DNA from: Seinonella peptonophila
GTDB taxonomy: Bacteria; Bacillota; Bacilli; Thermoactinomycetales; Thermoactinomycetaceae
Length of the DNA: 64,000 nucleotides
Assembly (NCBI RefSeq): GCF_900129355.1
Contig: NZ_FQVL01000001.1
Coordinates: forward strand, 310,001-374,000
Direction: 5' to 3'
Positions 26,845-36,731 of the stretch are shown piece after piece. The translations under genes were made by a program, and so were the position numbers. Within the stretch, counting starts at the first letter, position 1, and each line of letters begins with the position of its first letter. The notes under the pieces were generated by a model that saw only the letters and a program-made list of their open reading frames with translations, made no database searches and was not told the DNA's origin.

Positions 26845-27463
26845 GGTGCATCACCATCCCTATTAAGTACACACCTGTAAATATGAAAATCCAAACCACA
26901 TCTAAAAAATGCCAATACAAGCTAGAAATAAACACCTTGCTTGTTGTCGTCGGTGTCAATCCACGTTGTTTTAACTGAATCATGATCAATATGATCCAGC
27001 CAAGACCTAATGTCACATGAAGACCATGTGTACCTGTTAGAACAAAGAATGCTGACCAATAAGCACTTGTTGATAAAGTTACACCTTCATGTGTGTACTC
27101 AATAAATTCTTTGATTTCAAATCCTAAAAAACCAGCCCCCAATAAAAGAGTTACGACCAGCCAAATAATAACCCCTTTTAAATTGGAACGTCTCATTTCA
27201 TGTATAGCTAATCCACATGTAAAACTACTCGTCAATAGTAGAAATGTCATGATTAACACACTCGGAACCTGAAAGAGCTCACTTGATACAGGACCGTTAG
27301 CTGTTCGGTGCATAAGCACAAAATAGGTGGCAAATAATGTGGAGAACAGAGCAACTTCTGCTCCTAAAAAAACCCAGAATCCAAGAATATTTAACCTACC
27401 TTGTCCAGACTGATACTCTAAGTGCGCATTTGTATTCGTGTGTTGTTGATATCCGTGATCCAA
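26837..27463 (-). CDS. qoxC: Quinol oxidase subunit III
   Basis: The 208-residue product has five membrane helices and the subunit III motifs 'NILGFWVFLGAEVALFSTLFATYF' and 'HGLHVTLGLGWIILIMIQL', as in QoxC/CyoC. It starts two bases after the subunit I gene in the operon and overlaps qoxD. The preceding spacing and an AGGAGG site support the start. Confidence 0.95.
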   Translation of the reverse strand: MDHGYQQHTNTNAHLEYQSGQGRLNILGFWVFLGAEVALFSTLFATYFVLMHRTANGPVSSELFQVPSVLIMTFLLLTSSFTCGLAIHEMRRSNLKGVIIWLVVTLLLGAGFLGFEIKEFIEYTHEGVTLSTSAYWSAFFVLTGTHGLHVTLGLGWIILIMIQLKQRGLTPTTTSKVFISSLYWHFLDVVWIFIFTGVYLIGMVMHHG

Positions 27464-27465
27464 TT

Positions 27466-29403
27466 TTATACCTCCTTATATACGGATTCTGTTTTTTGAA
27501 TCTCTTCAACATTTACATAGTAACCATCATCATAATCAAAGGAGCGAAGAACCATACAGATCAACGTACCGATGGCGCCAAGAATTGCAATCGCCCACCA
27601 TTCAAAAACAAGACCAAAACCACTGATAAAAAGGAAAGCCGACATGACAAACGGTCGCCCTGAATAGCTTGGCATATGAATCGGCTTATACTCTACATTC
27701 TCAGTCTCTTTCTCTTGCTTGCTTCTCCAGAACCCATCTAAACCTGTTACTTCAGGGATTTTTGCAAAATTGTAATGTGGAGGAATCGCCGATGTGGTTG
27801 ACCATTCCAGTGTTCGCCCATCCCATGCATCTCCTGTTTGCTCACGTTTTGCATAGCGAAAACTATAATAAACGTTATACACGAGAAGAATAAAACCAAT
27901 TCCCATCATAAAAGCACCAATTGTAGCTACTATATTTAACTCTGTCCAACCATCGGATGCATTGTAAGTATAAATTCGGCGCGGCATCCCATCTAAACCG
28001 AGAATATACATAGGAAAGAAGCAAATATTAAAGCCAATTGTGAAGATCCAGAAACACCATTTCCCGATCCTTTCATTAAGCTTGTAACCGACCATTTTTG
28101 GATACCAAAAATGCAAACCAGCAAAACAACCAAAGACTGTCCCTGCAATCAAGACATAATGAAAGTGGGAAATTAAGAAATACGTATTATGATACTGATA
28201 ATCGGCTGCGCCCATTGCTAACATAACCCCTGTCACGCCTCCGATAACAAAGTTCACAATAAACCCAAGCGACCAAAGCATCGGCGTAGTAACACTAATC
28301 TTTCCTTTATACATCGTAAACAGCCAATTAAATATTTTAACCCCTGTTGGAATCCCAATAGCCATTGTCGTTATTGAAAAAAAGGAATTAACAGCTGCTC
28401 CCGATCCCATTGTAAAGAAATGATGAACCCACACAACAAAACTAAGCCCGGCAATGACAAGCATCGAATAGACCATCGCTTTGTATCCGAACAGTGTTTT
28501 CCGAGAAAACGTGCTGATAATTTCGGAGAACATACCAAACGCTGGCAAGATCACAATATATACTTCTGGATGACCCCAAAGCCAGAATAAATTTGCCCAC
28601 AACATATCCATTCCTCCACTGGCTAAGGTAAAGAAGTGGCTGCCGAATAGGCGATCAAAGGTCATTAATGCTAAAGCAACGGTTAAAATCGGGAAAGCAA
28701 ATATAATAATCACGCAAGTAATCAAAGTAGACCAAGTAAACATTGGCATTCGTAGTAAGGTCATGCCTTTAGCGCGCATTTTTAAAATCGTAACCAAAAA
28801 GTTAATCCCCGTGAGCAAGGTTCCAATTCCGGATATTTGTAGTCCGAGTAGATAATAGTTTTGTCCAGGCCCTGGGCTTAATTCATTACCAGCTAGTGGC
28901 ATATAGCTCGTCCAACCAGCAGACGGGGAGCCACCAATCACAAAGGAAATGTTAAACAAACAAGCACCGAAAAAGAAGGTCCAAAAACTGACTGCATTTA
29001 AATATGGATAAGCGACATCCCGAGCCCCAATTTGCAATGGGATTACGACATTAATTAACCCGATTAAAAAGGGCATCGCCATAAAAAGAATCATAATTGT
29101 TCCATGAGTGGTAAAAATCTCATTGTAGTGTTGGGCATCTAAAAAATGCGCATTTGGCACAGCAAGTTGCGTCCTCATCATTAAAGCATCGACGCCCCCG
29201 CGGAACAGCATCAAAATAGCGAAAAGGATATACATGATTCCTATTTTTTTATGGTCAACCGTTGTCAGCCACTCATTCCACAACCATTTCCATTTCTTCA
29301 AATAAGTCAGTACAAAAATAATTCCCAATCCTGTTAAGAGAATGGATATACCTGCCCCGACAATCAATGGTTCATCTGTTATAAAGAACTGATCCCACTT
29401 CAT
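27466..29403 (-). CDS. qoxB: Quinol oxidase subunit I (catalytic haem-copper subunit)
   Basis: The 645-residue protein reduces oxygen to water and pumps protons. All key residues are visible: haem a ligand H100 ('TTHGTIM'), CuB ligand H278 and cross-linked Y282 in 'WGHPEVY', the CuB pair H327-H328, and haem ligands H413 and H415 in 'FLISHFHYV'. Length and the N- and C-terminal extensions match QoxB. Its start overlaps the qoxA stop by one base (TAATG), indicating translational coupling. Confidence 0.97.
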   Translation of the reverse strand: MKWDQFFITDEPLIVGAGISILLTGLGIIFVLTYLKKWKWLWNEWLTTVDHKKIGIMYILFAILMLFRGGVDALMMRTQLAVPNAHFLDAQHYNEIFTTHGTIMILFMAMPFLIGLINVVIPLQIGARDVAYPYLNAVSFWTFFFGACLFNISFVIGGSPSAGWTSYMPLAGNELSPGPGQNYYLLGLQISGIGTLLTGINFLVTILKMRAKGMTLLRMPMFTWSTLITCVIIIFAFPILTVALALMTFDRLFGSHFFTLASGGMDMLWANLFWLWGHPEVYIVILPAFGMFSEIISTFSRKTLFGYKAMVYSMLVIAGLSFVVWVHHFFTMGSGAAVNSFFSITTMAIGIPTGVKIFNWLFTMYKGKISVTTPMLWSLGFIVNFVIGGVTGVMLAMGAADYQYHNTYFLISHFHYVLIAGTVFGCFAGLHFWYPKMVGYKLNERIGKWCFWIFTIGFNICFFPMYILGLDGMPRRIYTYNASDGWTELNIVATIGAFMMGIGFILLVYNVYYSFRYAKREQTGDAWDGRTLEWSTTSAIPPHYNFAKIPEVTGLDGFWRSKQEKETENVEYKPIHMPSYSGRPFVMSAFLFISGFGLVFEWWAIAILGAIGTLICMVLRSFDYDDGYYVNVEEIQKTESVYKEV

Positions 29404-30344
29404 TATTCCATTCCCCCTTTTTCATGCATATGGTGTTCTTTATGAGGTTTTTTCTCTGAAGATATGGAGGGTTTTTCCAACTTATTTCGCACTTTTAATG
29501 CATACTCTGAATCCTTCGCATGATCAACCCAATCTAAATGCGTGGATGAAAAACTCATAACCTTTGCCAAACCTTCCTGCATCAGTTGATCATATTGAGC
29601 TTTCGTTAGCTTTGGTGCTTTGATCTGCGTTTTTTTGACCCACTGTTGAAACCCAACTTCGGTCAATACTTCTGTCTTAAATTTTTGCTGAGCAAAATCT
29701 TTTCCTGTAAAATTCGAGTTTCGACCTTCAAACACTCCGATATGATCCGCTTGCAAATAAAGCTCTGTTTGCATACCCGCCATCGCATACTTTTGTCCAC
29801 CCAATGAAGGAATCCAAAAAGAGGACATCGCATCAGCTGAGGTTAACTTAAACAAAACTGGTCGATCTTCGGGCATTGTCAGGTAATTAACGGTTTCAAT
29901 ATGTTGTTCAGGGTAACTAAAAATCCATTTCCAATTGACTGAGGTTACATGAATCACCAAAGGTTTTTTATGAGCTGTTTCTGTTGGTGGCTTTTCCAAA
30001 GAATAGATCGTCTTCACTGTTGGAACAGCTAGAGCAATCACAATCAAGATAGGAATGAAAGTCCATACTATCTCCAACCATTTACTCCCTTCATGGTGAG
30101 AAGCATATCCTTTATGACCTTCACGATTACGATATTTCAACAGAATCCATATAAATAATATGTAAACTACAGCAATAATCAGCAGCATAAATACTATTGA
30201 CCAAAGAATTAAATCTTTTTGTTGTTCCGCTACAGGACCTTGGGGATCAAGTACTGTTAATTGACTACATCCCCCTATTAAAAAGGTAAACAGTATAAAT
30301 CCCATAGTGATCAACATTCGGGAATGTTTAAGCATTGATTTCAC
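29403..30344 (-). CDS. qoxA: Quinol oxidase subunit II (lipoprotein)
   Basis: The 313-residue protein has a lipoprotein signal with Cys26 in 'LIGGCSQL', followed by '[17 protein letters not shown]', diagnostic for QoxA. It has two membrane helices and an extracellular cupredoxin-like domain. The CuA ligands are absent (no cysteine after the lipobox), which shows a quinol oxidase rather than a cytochrome c oxidase. A His/Lys/Glu-rich tail ('[14 protein letters not shown]') is unusual. It is the first gene of qoxABCD. Confidence 0.95.
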   Translation of the reverse strand: MKSMLKHSRMLITMGFILFTFLIGGCSQLTVLDPQGPVAEQQKDLILWSIVFMLLIIAVVYILFIWILLKYRNREGHKGYASHHEGSKWLEIVWTFIPILIVIALAVPTVKTIYSLEKPPTETAHKKPLVIHVTSVNWKWIFSYPEQHIETVNYLTMPEDRPVLFKLTSADAMSSFWIPSLGGQKYAMAGMQTELYLQADHIGVFEGRNSNFTGKDFAQQKFKTEVLTEVGFQQWVKKTQIKAPKLTKAQYDQLMQEGLAKVMSFSSTHLDWVDHAKDSEYALKVRNKLEKPSISSEKKPHKEHHMHEKGGME

Positions 30345-30551
30345 CTTCTCAGCTATATCGAAATAATATCCTATAATTTCTTCATCACTATAATAAGGGT
30401 TCAGAAGAACAGTTTGTAACGTGTTAAAAGGTGTTCATCAAATGCTTATAAGTTCATCACAAATTATTCTTAAAAACGGAACATAATCTCCATTGTTTTT
30501 AAAGATTCAAGTATAAAAGTCGCCATTGAATTTATTCATTAAAAGAGGTTA

Positions 30552-30582
30552 TCAAAAAAACCGACTCTAATGGAGTCGGTTC
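30552..30582 (-). terminator. Terminator of the reductase gene or of qox upstream region
   Basis: AACCGACTC (30559-30567) pairs with GAGTCGGTT (30573-30581) and is followed on the minus strand by a seven-T run. It lies about 70 bases past the stop of the MDR reductase gene at 30653. The remaining 30345-30551 stretch should hold the qox promoter, but I see no convincing boxes. Confidence 0.75.
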
Positions 30583-30652
30583 GATGTTTTATGAGCATAC
30601 AGGTAGAGAAATAATTGTAATATCAATAGTAAACACTATTCGCCCGATTCAA

Positions 30653-31672
30653 CTATAAATCTGCTACTTGAACCAGAGATTTACCTATTTTTTGACCATT
30701 AAACAGTTTCCCATATGCTTCCAAAGTGTTTTCTAATCCTTGTGTTACATCAAATCTCATCTTCAATTTTCCAGCTTCATACCAAGATTTTAGGATTCGA
30801 TTAACATCAGGACCTCGATGATAAAAGTCAGGCGAGAAAAAGCCAGTAAATTGCAAACGTTTCATCAATATTTGGTCAAATTTATAAGGCCCAGGAACAG
30901 GAGTCTCTTTGTCATAATGAACGAGCAGACCACAAACTGCCACTCGACCAAATAATGCCATATTTTCTAAAGCAGCATCCAAAATAGTGCCACCAACATT
31001 ATCAAAATAAACATTGATCCCCTCAGGACACAACTCACGTAAACGCATAGCCACATCTTCTTGACGGTGATCTATTGTAGCGTCAAAGCCTAACTCCTCT
31101 TTCAACCATGCCTCTTTTTGTGTTGAACCTGTGATACCAATCACACGGCAGCCAAGCTGTGCAGCAACCTGTCCTGCTAAAGCACCTGTAACACCAGAAG
31201 CAGCCGATACGACAAACGTATCACCTGGCTTAGTTTGACCATATTCAACTACACCCAAATAAGCTGTCCAGCCATTTGGACCAAACACTGCCAAATGCTG
31301 GAGCAAATCATCTAATTGCCAGCTAACTCGCTCTACATACGTTTCATCGGGTCGAGAGATTGAAAAGTCAGACCATTGACCATATGCTCGAACCAAATCA
31401 CCAGAACGAAAATCGGGATGTCGGGACTCTACTACTCTCCCTAGTACCATGCCAATGATAGGAGAATGAAGCGGGGTAGGAGGGGAATAAGAATCTTCAC
31501 GCGGACTCATCCACATGCGGGTACCTGCATCAAGGGAAAAATAGGCATTCTGAATTAACACATCACCATCAACAAGAGTTTCTAACTCGTGTTCTACAAG
31601 CTCTAGCGCAGATGCAAAATCATTGCCAACAGGCCGTCTAGCTAACTTCCAATAACGATTCAATTTTGCCAT
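30653..31672 (-). CDS. NADP-dependent medium-chain reductase (YfmJ/CurA-like)
   Basis: The 339-residue product belongs to the prostaglandin/leukotriene reductase-like branch of the MDR superfamily: 'LDAGTRMWM' and 'GMVLGRVVESRHPDFRSGD' in the N-terminal catalytic fold, 'SAASGVTGALAGQVAAQLGCRVIGI' as the NADP-binding Rossmann turn, and 'YFDNVGGTILDAALENM'. Zinc ligands are absent, as expected. These enzymes reduce the double bond of enones. The gene is monocistronic. Confidence 0.93.
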   Translation of the reverse strand: MAKLNRYWKLARRPVGNDFASALELVEHELETLVDGDVLIQNAYFSLDAGTRMWMSPREDSYSPPTPLHSPIIGMVLGRVVESRHPDFRSGDLVRAYGQWSDFSISRPDETYVERVSWQLDDLLQHLAVFGPNGWTAYLGVVEYGQTKPGDTFVVSAASGVTGALAGQVAAQLGCRVIGITGSTQKEAWLKEELGFDATIDHRQEDVAMRLRELCPEGINVYFDNVGGTILDAALENMALFGRVAVCGLLVHYDKETPVPGPYKFDQILMKRLQFTGFFSPDFYHRGPDVNRILKSWYEAGKLKMRFDVTQGLENTLEAYGKLFNGQKIGKSLVQVADL

Positions 31673-32091
31673 GTTTGATCGCCTCGTCTTAGATTGTTTT
31701 TGTAGTATGTAGTCTACTGATCTTATAATTATTTTTAGCCTTTTGGGTCAATCGATAATATGTTTTTATGTTTATTTTAATTAATTGCTTGTCAATATAG
31801 CATTAATCAAAATGCTCTGTCAAGGTAAAACCGACTAAGTCAATGTCATGCGTCCTATCAGAGTGGTTGCTCTAAAAGCTAATTCCTTTTCTGGTGATCT
31901 TGTATTCCGCTTTTAAGCAACTTAACCCATAGTTACCTTGACCAACGTATAATGATACAATTATATTATTGAAATTAAAAATTTTTTCTGTATGATTAAT
32001 TAGACAATGTTTCTACTGGGTAATGGAGGTTCATCACCCTGATCCAAGATCCTTAATATGAATGCATCTAGTAGTTACTAGAACCTAAGAG
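31673..32091. repeat. Gene-free stretch with a distant inverted repeat
   Basis: GTCAAGGTAA (31819-31828) and TTACCTTGAC (31933-31942) form a 10-base inverted repeat enclosing 104 bases. This could be the ends of a tiny mobile element or the closing stem of an RNA, but no target duplication is evident. No gene is recognised here. Confidence 0.3.
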
Positions 32092-32280
32092 ATAAAGTTG
32101 GCTTTGGTTAAGGCTCTGAAGCGATTTTCCCGAATACACAGAGTCATTGAATCGATGCAGATAGCTGCTGTCCCTGTTAGTTCATAAACTGCCCAGCAGG
32201 ACGAGTAGCTTGTCGGAAAGCAGGATGCACTTGCTGCTGGTACAATAATTAAAGGATACGAGCAGTCTGAAAAAACCTAA
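32092..32280 (+). pseudogene. Short relic coding sequence with two in-frame stops
   Basis: A plus-strand frame reads 'IKLALVKALKRFSRIHRVIE', then 'SMQIAAVPVSS', a TAA, 'TAQQDE', a TAG, and 'LVGKQDALAAGTIIKGYEQS' before ending. The composition looks protein-coding on both sides of each stop, and each stop is one change from a glutamine codon. Family unknown; an inactive fragment is the simplest reading. It is followed by small hairpins (for example TGACCAC/GTGGTCA at 32324-32347) and no further gene until 32705. Confidence 0.35.
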
Positions 32281-32704
32281 GAATTACCAGCTAAAAGAAT
32301 GCTGGTGAGATCTAAAACCTCAGTGACCACGAACCCCACTGTGGTCATCTAATGCAAAGTAACGGAATATTACCAATTTATAAATTTCAGATTCTATCCT
32401 ATTCGAGTGCCACAGAAACGAATAAACTTTACACCTCATTGGATCAGGTAACTAGAATCATTTGGCCAATTTCCTTCTCATAACCACTCCTCTATCAAAA
32501 GATCAATTCTTGAAGTATTTGTGATTCCACTACTTTTGTTCCTTTTTCTAAACTATTTTTGCTGAATATATCAAATGTATTCGCCTGTTTCAGTTTTTAG
32601 GAATATTGATGTCACCTCTAATTTAATGTTATTTATCGGTTTGCTTCAGATTGAGTTAAAATATAATCGACAAGATAAATGTTACATAAGGAGCCTAATT
32701 TACA

Positions 32705-32869
32705 ATGACAATATCATTATTGATACTATTTTCTTTCTTATTAGGCATTATTATTTTGCTTATAGGATTTGTAACAAAAAAGAAGTTTGTAATCATTACA
32801 AGCCTTCCGTTATTACTTTTCTCAATTGCAACAGCTATTGTTATTTTTTTATCGCTTAAACACATGTAA
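32705..32869 (+). CDS. Small two-helix membrane protein
   Basis: A 54-residue open frame encodes two hydrophobic helices around a basic turn: 'LLILFSFLLGIIILLIGFV', then 'TKKK', then 'LPLLLFSIATAIVIFFLSL'. An AAGGAG site lies 11 bases upstream, slightly far. A proper terminator follows at 32997. It resembles many bacillary small membrane proteins of unknown role. Confidence 0.55.
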   Translation: MTISLLILFSFLLGIIILLIGFVTKKKFVIITSLPLLLFSIATAIVIFLSLKHM

Positions 32870-32996
32870 TCTGTTAAATCATTCTGACTGCAGATTGATC
32901 AAGATCCATTGGATATATTGAATAGTCATTTTACCATTTCTATTACACACAAACAGCTTTCCAATCAACATCATGAACTGAATCAATAAACTCGTC

Positions 32997-33030
32997 GTTG
33001 TCTGGAAATTTACCAGACAACTTTCTTTTG
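32997..33030 (+). terminator. Rho-independent terminator
   Basis: GTTGTCTGG (32997-33005) pairs perfectly with CCAGACAAC (33013-33021), followed by TTTCTTTT. It probably serves the small membrane-protein gene at 32705. Confidence 0.7.
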
Positions 33031-33103
33031 ATAAGCGAAGGAATTCTGTCAATATCGAGAATAGATTTCCTGTAATTTGGGAAATGCTTTTTTTATATTT
33101 CAC

Positions 33104-33134
33104 TTGAACCTTACGTAACGTAATGCCTTATAGT
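33104..33134 (+). promoter_or_regulatory. MerR-type promoter with 19-bp spacer
   Basis: TTGAAC (33104-33109) and TATAGT (33129-33134) are separated by 19 bases, the over-long spacing characteristic of promoters that MerR-family activators untwist. The spacer carries a dyad (TTACGTAACGTAA, 33111-33123). The first gene downstream is a MerR-type regulator, so autoregulated induction of the three-gene operon is expected. Confidence 0.75.
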
Positions 33135-33179
33135 AAAAACACGTAAGAGAAACTTATATTACATAAAAGGAGCTGATGT

Positions 33180-33653
33180 ATGGAGCTACAATGGAAAGTC
33201 GGCGAACTCGCAAGACTAACAGGTTTAACAATTCGGACTTTGCGCTATTACGATCAGATTGGTTTATTTTCACCTTCAGATTATACGGAAGCTGGACACC
33301 GACTTTATAACCAAGCAGATCTCTCACGATTACAACAGATTTTATCATTAAAAGAATTGGGCCTATCTCTTGAAGAAATAAGATCAGCATTGTCAGGAAC
33401 CTTTTATGATCCGTCACGCGTCATTTCCTTACAAATTGCTCGTCTTAAAGAGAGTATTCAATTGCAACAGACAATGTTACAAGAGTTGGAACATGTGTGG
33501 AAAATGATGCAACAGAACAGACCATTAACATTAGATGACTTTATACGGTTATTAGACGTGATGAAAAAGAAAAATGAGAAGTATTTTATTAGCTGGGAAC
33601 ACAGTCTAGATATGCTAGGTGACTATCTTAGCGAAAAATCAACTGAAGATTAA
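33180..33653 (+). CDS. MerR-family transcriptional activator
   Basis: The 157-residue protein has a MerR winged helix at residues 6-74 ('KVGELARLTGLTIRTLRYYDQIGL', 'LSRLQQILSLKELGLSLEEI') and a coiled dimerisation helix (about 80-115). The effector-binding part is short, as in drug-responsive TipA/BmrR-like minimal regulators. It leads an operon with an AHA1-like SRPBCC protein and a 14-helix MFS exporter and lies behind a 19-bp-spacer promoter. The start has an AGGAG site. Confidence 0.94.
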   Translation: MELQWKVGELARLTGLTIRTLRYYDQIGLFSPSDYTEAGHRLYNQADLSRLQQILSLKELGLSLEEIRSALSGTFYDPSRVISLQIARLKESIQLQQTMLQELEHVWKMMQQNRPLTLDDFIRLLDVMKKKNEKYFISWEHSLDMLGDYLSEKSTED

Positions 33654-33667
33654 AGGAGGACTATAGA

Positions 33668-34123
33668 ATGACAAAACGATTTGTCAAACATGATAAATTT
33701 GTAATCGAACGAGAATATCAAGCAACACCAAAACGGGTTTTTCATGCTTGGTCAGATTTGGAACAGAAGGCACATTGGTTTCCGAAAGCAGAGAAATTCG
33801 AGTTTGCTGTTGGTGGTCGTGAATGGAATCAAGGAGGTCCTTCAGGAGGTCCAACGTTTACGTATGATGCTTACTATCAAGAAATTGTTCAAGATCAGCG
33901 AATTGTCTATACGTACACGTTAGATATGGATCAGGTTCGTATCTCGGCTTCTGTTGTAACAGTTGAACTAAGTCCAAGCGATAAAGGTACGCGATTGATT
34001 TTCACGGAACAAGTTGCTATGTTTGATGGTCATGATCGTGTCGAATACCGTCAGCAAGGAACTAAAGAGGCTTTGGACAAGCTAGAGGTTTTTTTTCAAA
34101 CGGATACTGAGGTGAAAGAATGA
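33668..34123 (+). CDS. SRPBCC (AHA1-like) protein
   Basis: The 151-residue product reads as an 'activator of Hsp90 ATPase homologue 1' START-like fold: 'FVIEREYQATPKRVFHAWSD' at the N-terminus, the 'FEFAVGGREWNQGGP' loop, and 'GTRLIFTEQVAMFDGHD'. Such proteins bind hydrophobic ligands and often accompany ArsR or MerR regulators. It overlaps the exporter gene by four bases and may bind or modify the compound that the exporter removes. Confidence 0.9.
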   Translation: MTKRFVKHDKFVIEREYQATPKRVFHAWSDLEQKAHWFPKAEKFEFAVGGREWNQGGPSGGPTFTYDAYYQEIVQDQRIVYTYTLDMDQVRISASVVTVELSPSDKGTRLIFTEQVAMFDGHDRVEYRQQGTKEALDKLEVFFQTDTEVKE

Positions 34124-35706
34124 ACCAAATAGAAAAAAAGGCAGGTATGCGAGAATGGTTGGGACTGACGATTCTCGCTCTTCCTGCTCTGCTCACGTCG
34201 ATCGATGTTTCGGTCATGATTCTCGCCCTCCCACATATCACAACACAATTGGGAGCCGATAGTGTTGAACAACTCTGGATTATGGATATCTATGGTTTTC
34301 TACTCGCTGGATTTTTGATTACGATGGGGACAATCAGTGAACGAATAGGGCTTCGTAAGCTATTGTTAATCGGCGGAACCACATTTGGTTTTGCTTCGTT
34401 ACTGGCAGCTTTTTCACAAAGCGTAGAGATGTTAATTGTAGCTCGGGCGATCTTGGGAATTGCAGGTGCTACATTGTTTCCTACTACATTTGCTCTGGTA
34501 AGTCATCTATTCCAAGATCAAAAACAGCGTTCTTTTGCACTTGGGATCTATATGACCTTTTTAATGGGAGGAATGGCATTAGGACCACTTGTAGGCGGAG
34601 CAATACTAGAATACTACTGGTGGGGAGCCATTTTCTTACCCGCTGTTCCTGTCATGGTCCTCCTTCTGATAACAGCCCCTTTTTTATTGCCTGAAGTGCG
34701 TAACCCAAAAGCAAGACAAATTGACTTACTTAGTGTGCTCCTATCATTAGTCACTATTTTGCCAGTAATCTATGGATTAAAAGAAATCGCAAAAGATGGC
34801 TTTCAGCCTGGTTCTATCATTGCTGTTATCGTTGGAATTGTACTTGGTACACTGTTTATAAGAAGACAGAAACAATTAACTAATCCATTATTAGATTTGC
34901 GTCTATTTTCAAATATAGGTTTCCGAGTTTCTTTAGGGGGAATGTTTGGTATCACGCTTACTGGTGCATTTATGTTATTTATATCGCAATATTTACAATA
35001 TGTACAAAATTTATCGCCACTTCAAGCAGGACTATGGACACTTCCGAGCGTAATTGCTTCGATGTTAGGATCATTTTTCGCGCCATTGATCGCTCGCCGG
35101 ATCAGACCTGCTTACCTTATCGCCTTTGGGATGATTATTTCAATTACAGGTATGTTCTTCGTACTCCAATTAACCGTAACTTCTGGACTCGCAATTGTTG
35201 TGATCGCATACATTCTATTTAATTTAGGAGCATCACCCTTACCAAGTCTCTCGTCTGGACTCATTGCCAATTCTGTTCCTCCCGAAAAAGCTGGCGCTGC
35301 AGGTTCCTTGTTACAAACTAGCGGCGAATTGGCTTTTGCTGTAGGCATTGCTACGATCGGAAGTTTAGGTACTGCTGTTTATCGTCACCAAATCACTCAT
35401 TCTATACCTACTCACTTACCTCCAAAAGAAACTCAATCTATTCAAGAAAGCATTGCTGGTGCTGTGAACGTTGCCGAACGTTTTCCAAACTCTATCGGTT
35501 CAGACTTTTTAAATCATGCTTACCATGCTTTTATCAATGGAATGATCACTGTCTCGCTTATCTGTGGGCTTATCTATCTGATCGTTGCATTTATTTTTTT
35601 AAATTATATGCGTCATATTCCTCCAATTGGAACATCGCAAGATTCAAAGAATCAGCCTACAACAGTACCCCATAACATAGATAAAGTAAATGAAATTCAG
35701 ATCTGA
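34120..35706 (+). CDS. MFS drug exporter, DHA2/QacA type (14 helices)
   Basis: The 528-residue protein has about 14 hydrophobic helices and DHA2 signatures: 'LPALLTSIDVSVMILALPHI' in helix 1, 'LWIMDIYGFLLAGFLI' in helix 2, the 'GTISERIGLRKLLLIGG' loop (motif A), and 'AGGSLLQTSGELAFAVG'-like motif C residues later. QacA relatives expel cationic drugs and antiseptics in exchange for protons. It is translationally coupled to the SRPBCC gene (ATGA overlap) and is the output gene of the MerR operon. Confidence 0.94.
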   Translation: MNQIEKKAGMREWLGLTILALPALLTSIDVSVMILALPHITTQLGADSVEQLWIMDIYGFLLAGFLITMGTISERIGLRKLLLIGGTTFGFASLLAAFSQSVEMLIVARAILGIAGATLFPTTFALVSHLFQDQKQRSFALGIYMTFLMGGMALGPLVGGAILEYYWWGAIFLPAVPVMVLLLITAPFLLPEVRNPKARQIDLLSVLLSLVTILPVIYGLKEIAKDGFQPGSIIAVIVGIVLGTLFIRRQKQLTNPLLDLRLFSNIGFRVSLGGMFGITLTGAFMLFISQYLQYVQNLSPLQAGLWTLPSVIASMLGSFFAPLIARRIRPAYLIAFGMIISITGMFFVLQLTVTSGLAIVVIAYILFNLGASPLPSLSSGLIANSVPPEKAGAAGSLLQTSGELAFAVGIATIGSLGTAVYRHQITHSIPTHLPPKETQSIQESIAGAVNVAERFPNSIGSDFLNHAYHAFINGMITVSLICGLIYLIVAFIFLNYMRHIPPIGTSQDSKNQPTTVPHNIDKVNEIQI

Positions 35707-35751
35707 GGGGAATGTTAAGCAATTTTGCACCAATCTCTCTAAAAATTAGAC

Positions 35752-35785
35752 AACGACTTGAGATACATATGTAACTCAAGTCGTT
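35752..35785 (+). terminator. Terminator of the merR-SRPBCC-MFS operon
   Basis: AACGACTTGAG (35752-35762) pairs with CTCAAGTCGTT (35775-35785). Its arms are nearly identical to those of the sugar-operon terminator at 3203-3236. Confidence 0.75.
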
Positions 35786-35883
35786 CAGATGTTCAGATGA
35801 AATATCTGGATTCAGACGATTGACAATATTAATGTCGGAACTATTCTTTCATCATTAACAATCCTATTCATCATACCAAGGGA

Positions 35884-36171
35884 TTGAGGTCTAGAATTAA
35901 TTTAACTACCGTTCGCATATTAGGTCTCATTCGCTCAGTATCATTAGCCTCTATGTTCTTTCTACCTTTTGAGACCCTAAAAGGAACAAGATTCGAATCT
36001 ACATTCTTGATACTTGGCCTATGCATAGCGCTAGTCCCACTAGGCGTCAAAGTATTGTTCGACGGCCCATTGCCATCACGCAAAGCAATAATCTGGTCCA
36101 TAGCATTCGTAGTGGGGGAAATTGTATTTATAGTTCTATCTATTCTCTTTCCGGAAATTATGCGTCATTAA
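35884..36171 (+). CDS. Possible small membrane protein
   Basis: A 95-residue frame from TTG encodes three hydrophobic stretches ('GLIRSVSLASMFFLPF', 'FLILGLCIALVPLGVKVLF', 'IIWSIAFVVGEIVFIVLSIL') with plausible loops. The AAGGGA site touches the TTG, so translation initiation is doubtful. An opposite-strand frame here has no protein-like character. It is kept as a weak call. Confidence 0.4.
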   Translation: MRSRINLTTVRILGLIRSVSLASMFFLPFETLKGTRFESTFLILGLCIALVPLGVKVLFDGPLPSRKAIIWSIAFVVGEIVFIVLSILFPEIMRH

Positions 36172-36208
36172 TGAATTGCGTCCAGTTAATATATCGACCA
36201 TAGAGCCG

Positions 36209-36312
36209 TAAATCAGCGAGCATAATGAAAGACGAGATACATTACATTTCCCGTCTGTGTCTGCCTTATATAGTTCAACCCGTCATCCTTTTATCCATGT
36301 TGCTTTAACCAT
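36209..36312. repeat. Dispersed repeat, copy 1 (about 100 bases)
   Basis: The segment beginning TAAATCAGCGAGCATAATGA is about 80% identical to 48016-48117. Both copies can fold a hairpin with arms near AGACG and CGTCT, with some paired changes between copies. The function is unknown; a small mobile or structured RNA element is possible. Confidence 0.6.
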
Positions 36313-36332
36313 AGTATTAGAAATTTATGTAT

Positions 36333-36731
36333 TTAATATGTTACATCTATCCATCTACTGATCACTGCTTTTAGTTGCGCGCTCTTTGCTTCGACATCTT
36401 GTATATCGGTAAATTTTATCGTAGCTCGATCATTAGTTACCCACTCCATAAGTCCCTGCACATCTTCAAAATAAGGCTTCAAGTTTACGCTTTCTTTTGC
36501 TTTGGATCCTCGATGAAGTACAAGTCTAAAAAAACCGTTACCATGAAGGTTGAATGTTACTCTATCGTCATTATGATAACAGAAACTTGGAGCATTCCAT
36601 TTCACATGTTCGGAAATCTCCATATCAATACCTAAAATAATTCTACGAACTTCCCTGATTTCTCTTTTTAATGGATGTTCAAGTTTCTGAAGGTATTCTT
36701 CGACCTGTTGTTGACCAGAAAGTTTCGCCAT
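36333..36731 (-). CDS. DUF1801 protein
   Basis: The 132-residue product has the DUF1801 (YdhG-like) pattern: 'QQQVEEYLQKLEHPLKREIREVRRII', 'EHVKWNAPSFCYHNDDRVTFN' and 'DVQGLMEWVTNDRATIKF'. The biochemical function of the family is unknown. It is preceded by a TCCTCC-type (GGAGG on its strand) ribosome binding site. Such genes often travel with ArsR, VOC and SRPBCC genes, and relics of those lie nearby. Confidence 0.88.
   Translation of the reverse strand: MAKLSGQQQVEEYLQKLEHPLKREIREVRRIILGIDMEISEHVKWNAPSFCYHNDDRVTFNLHGNGFFRLVLHRGSKAKESVNLKPYFEDVQGLMEWVTNDRATIKFTDIQDVEAKSAQLKAVISRWIDVTY

Noticed and set aside
31673..32700. Possible riboswitch or T-box
   Set aside because: No conserved riboswitch or T-box words (such as the T-box antiterminator sequence) were found, and no gene follows in suitable position.
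35871..36101. Minus-strand 76-codon frame
   Set aside because: It is antisense to a hydrophobic plus-strand frame with better protein character and has no ribosome binding site.
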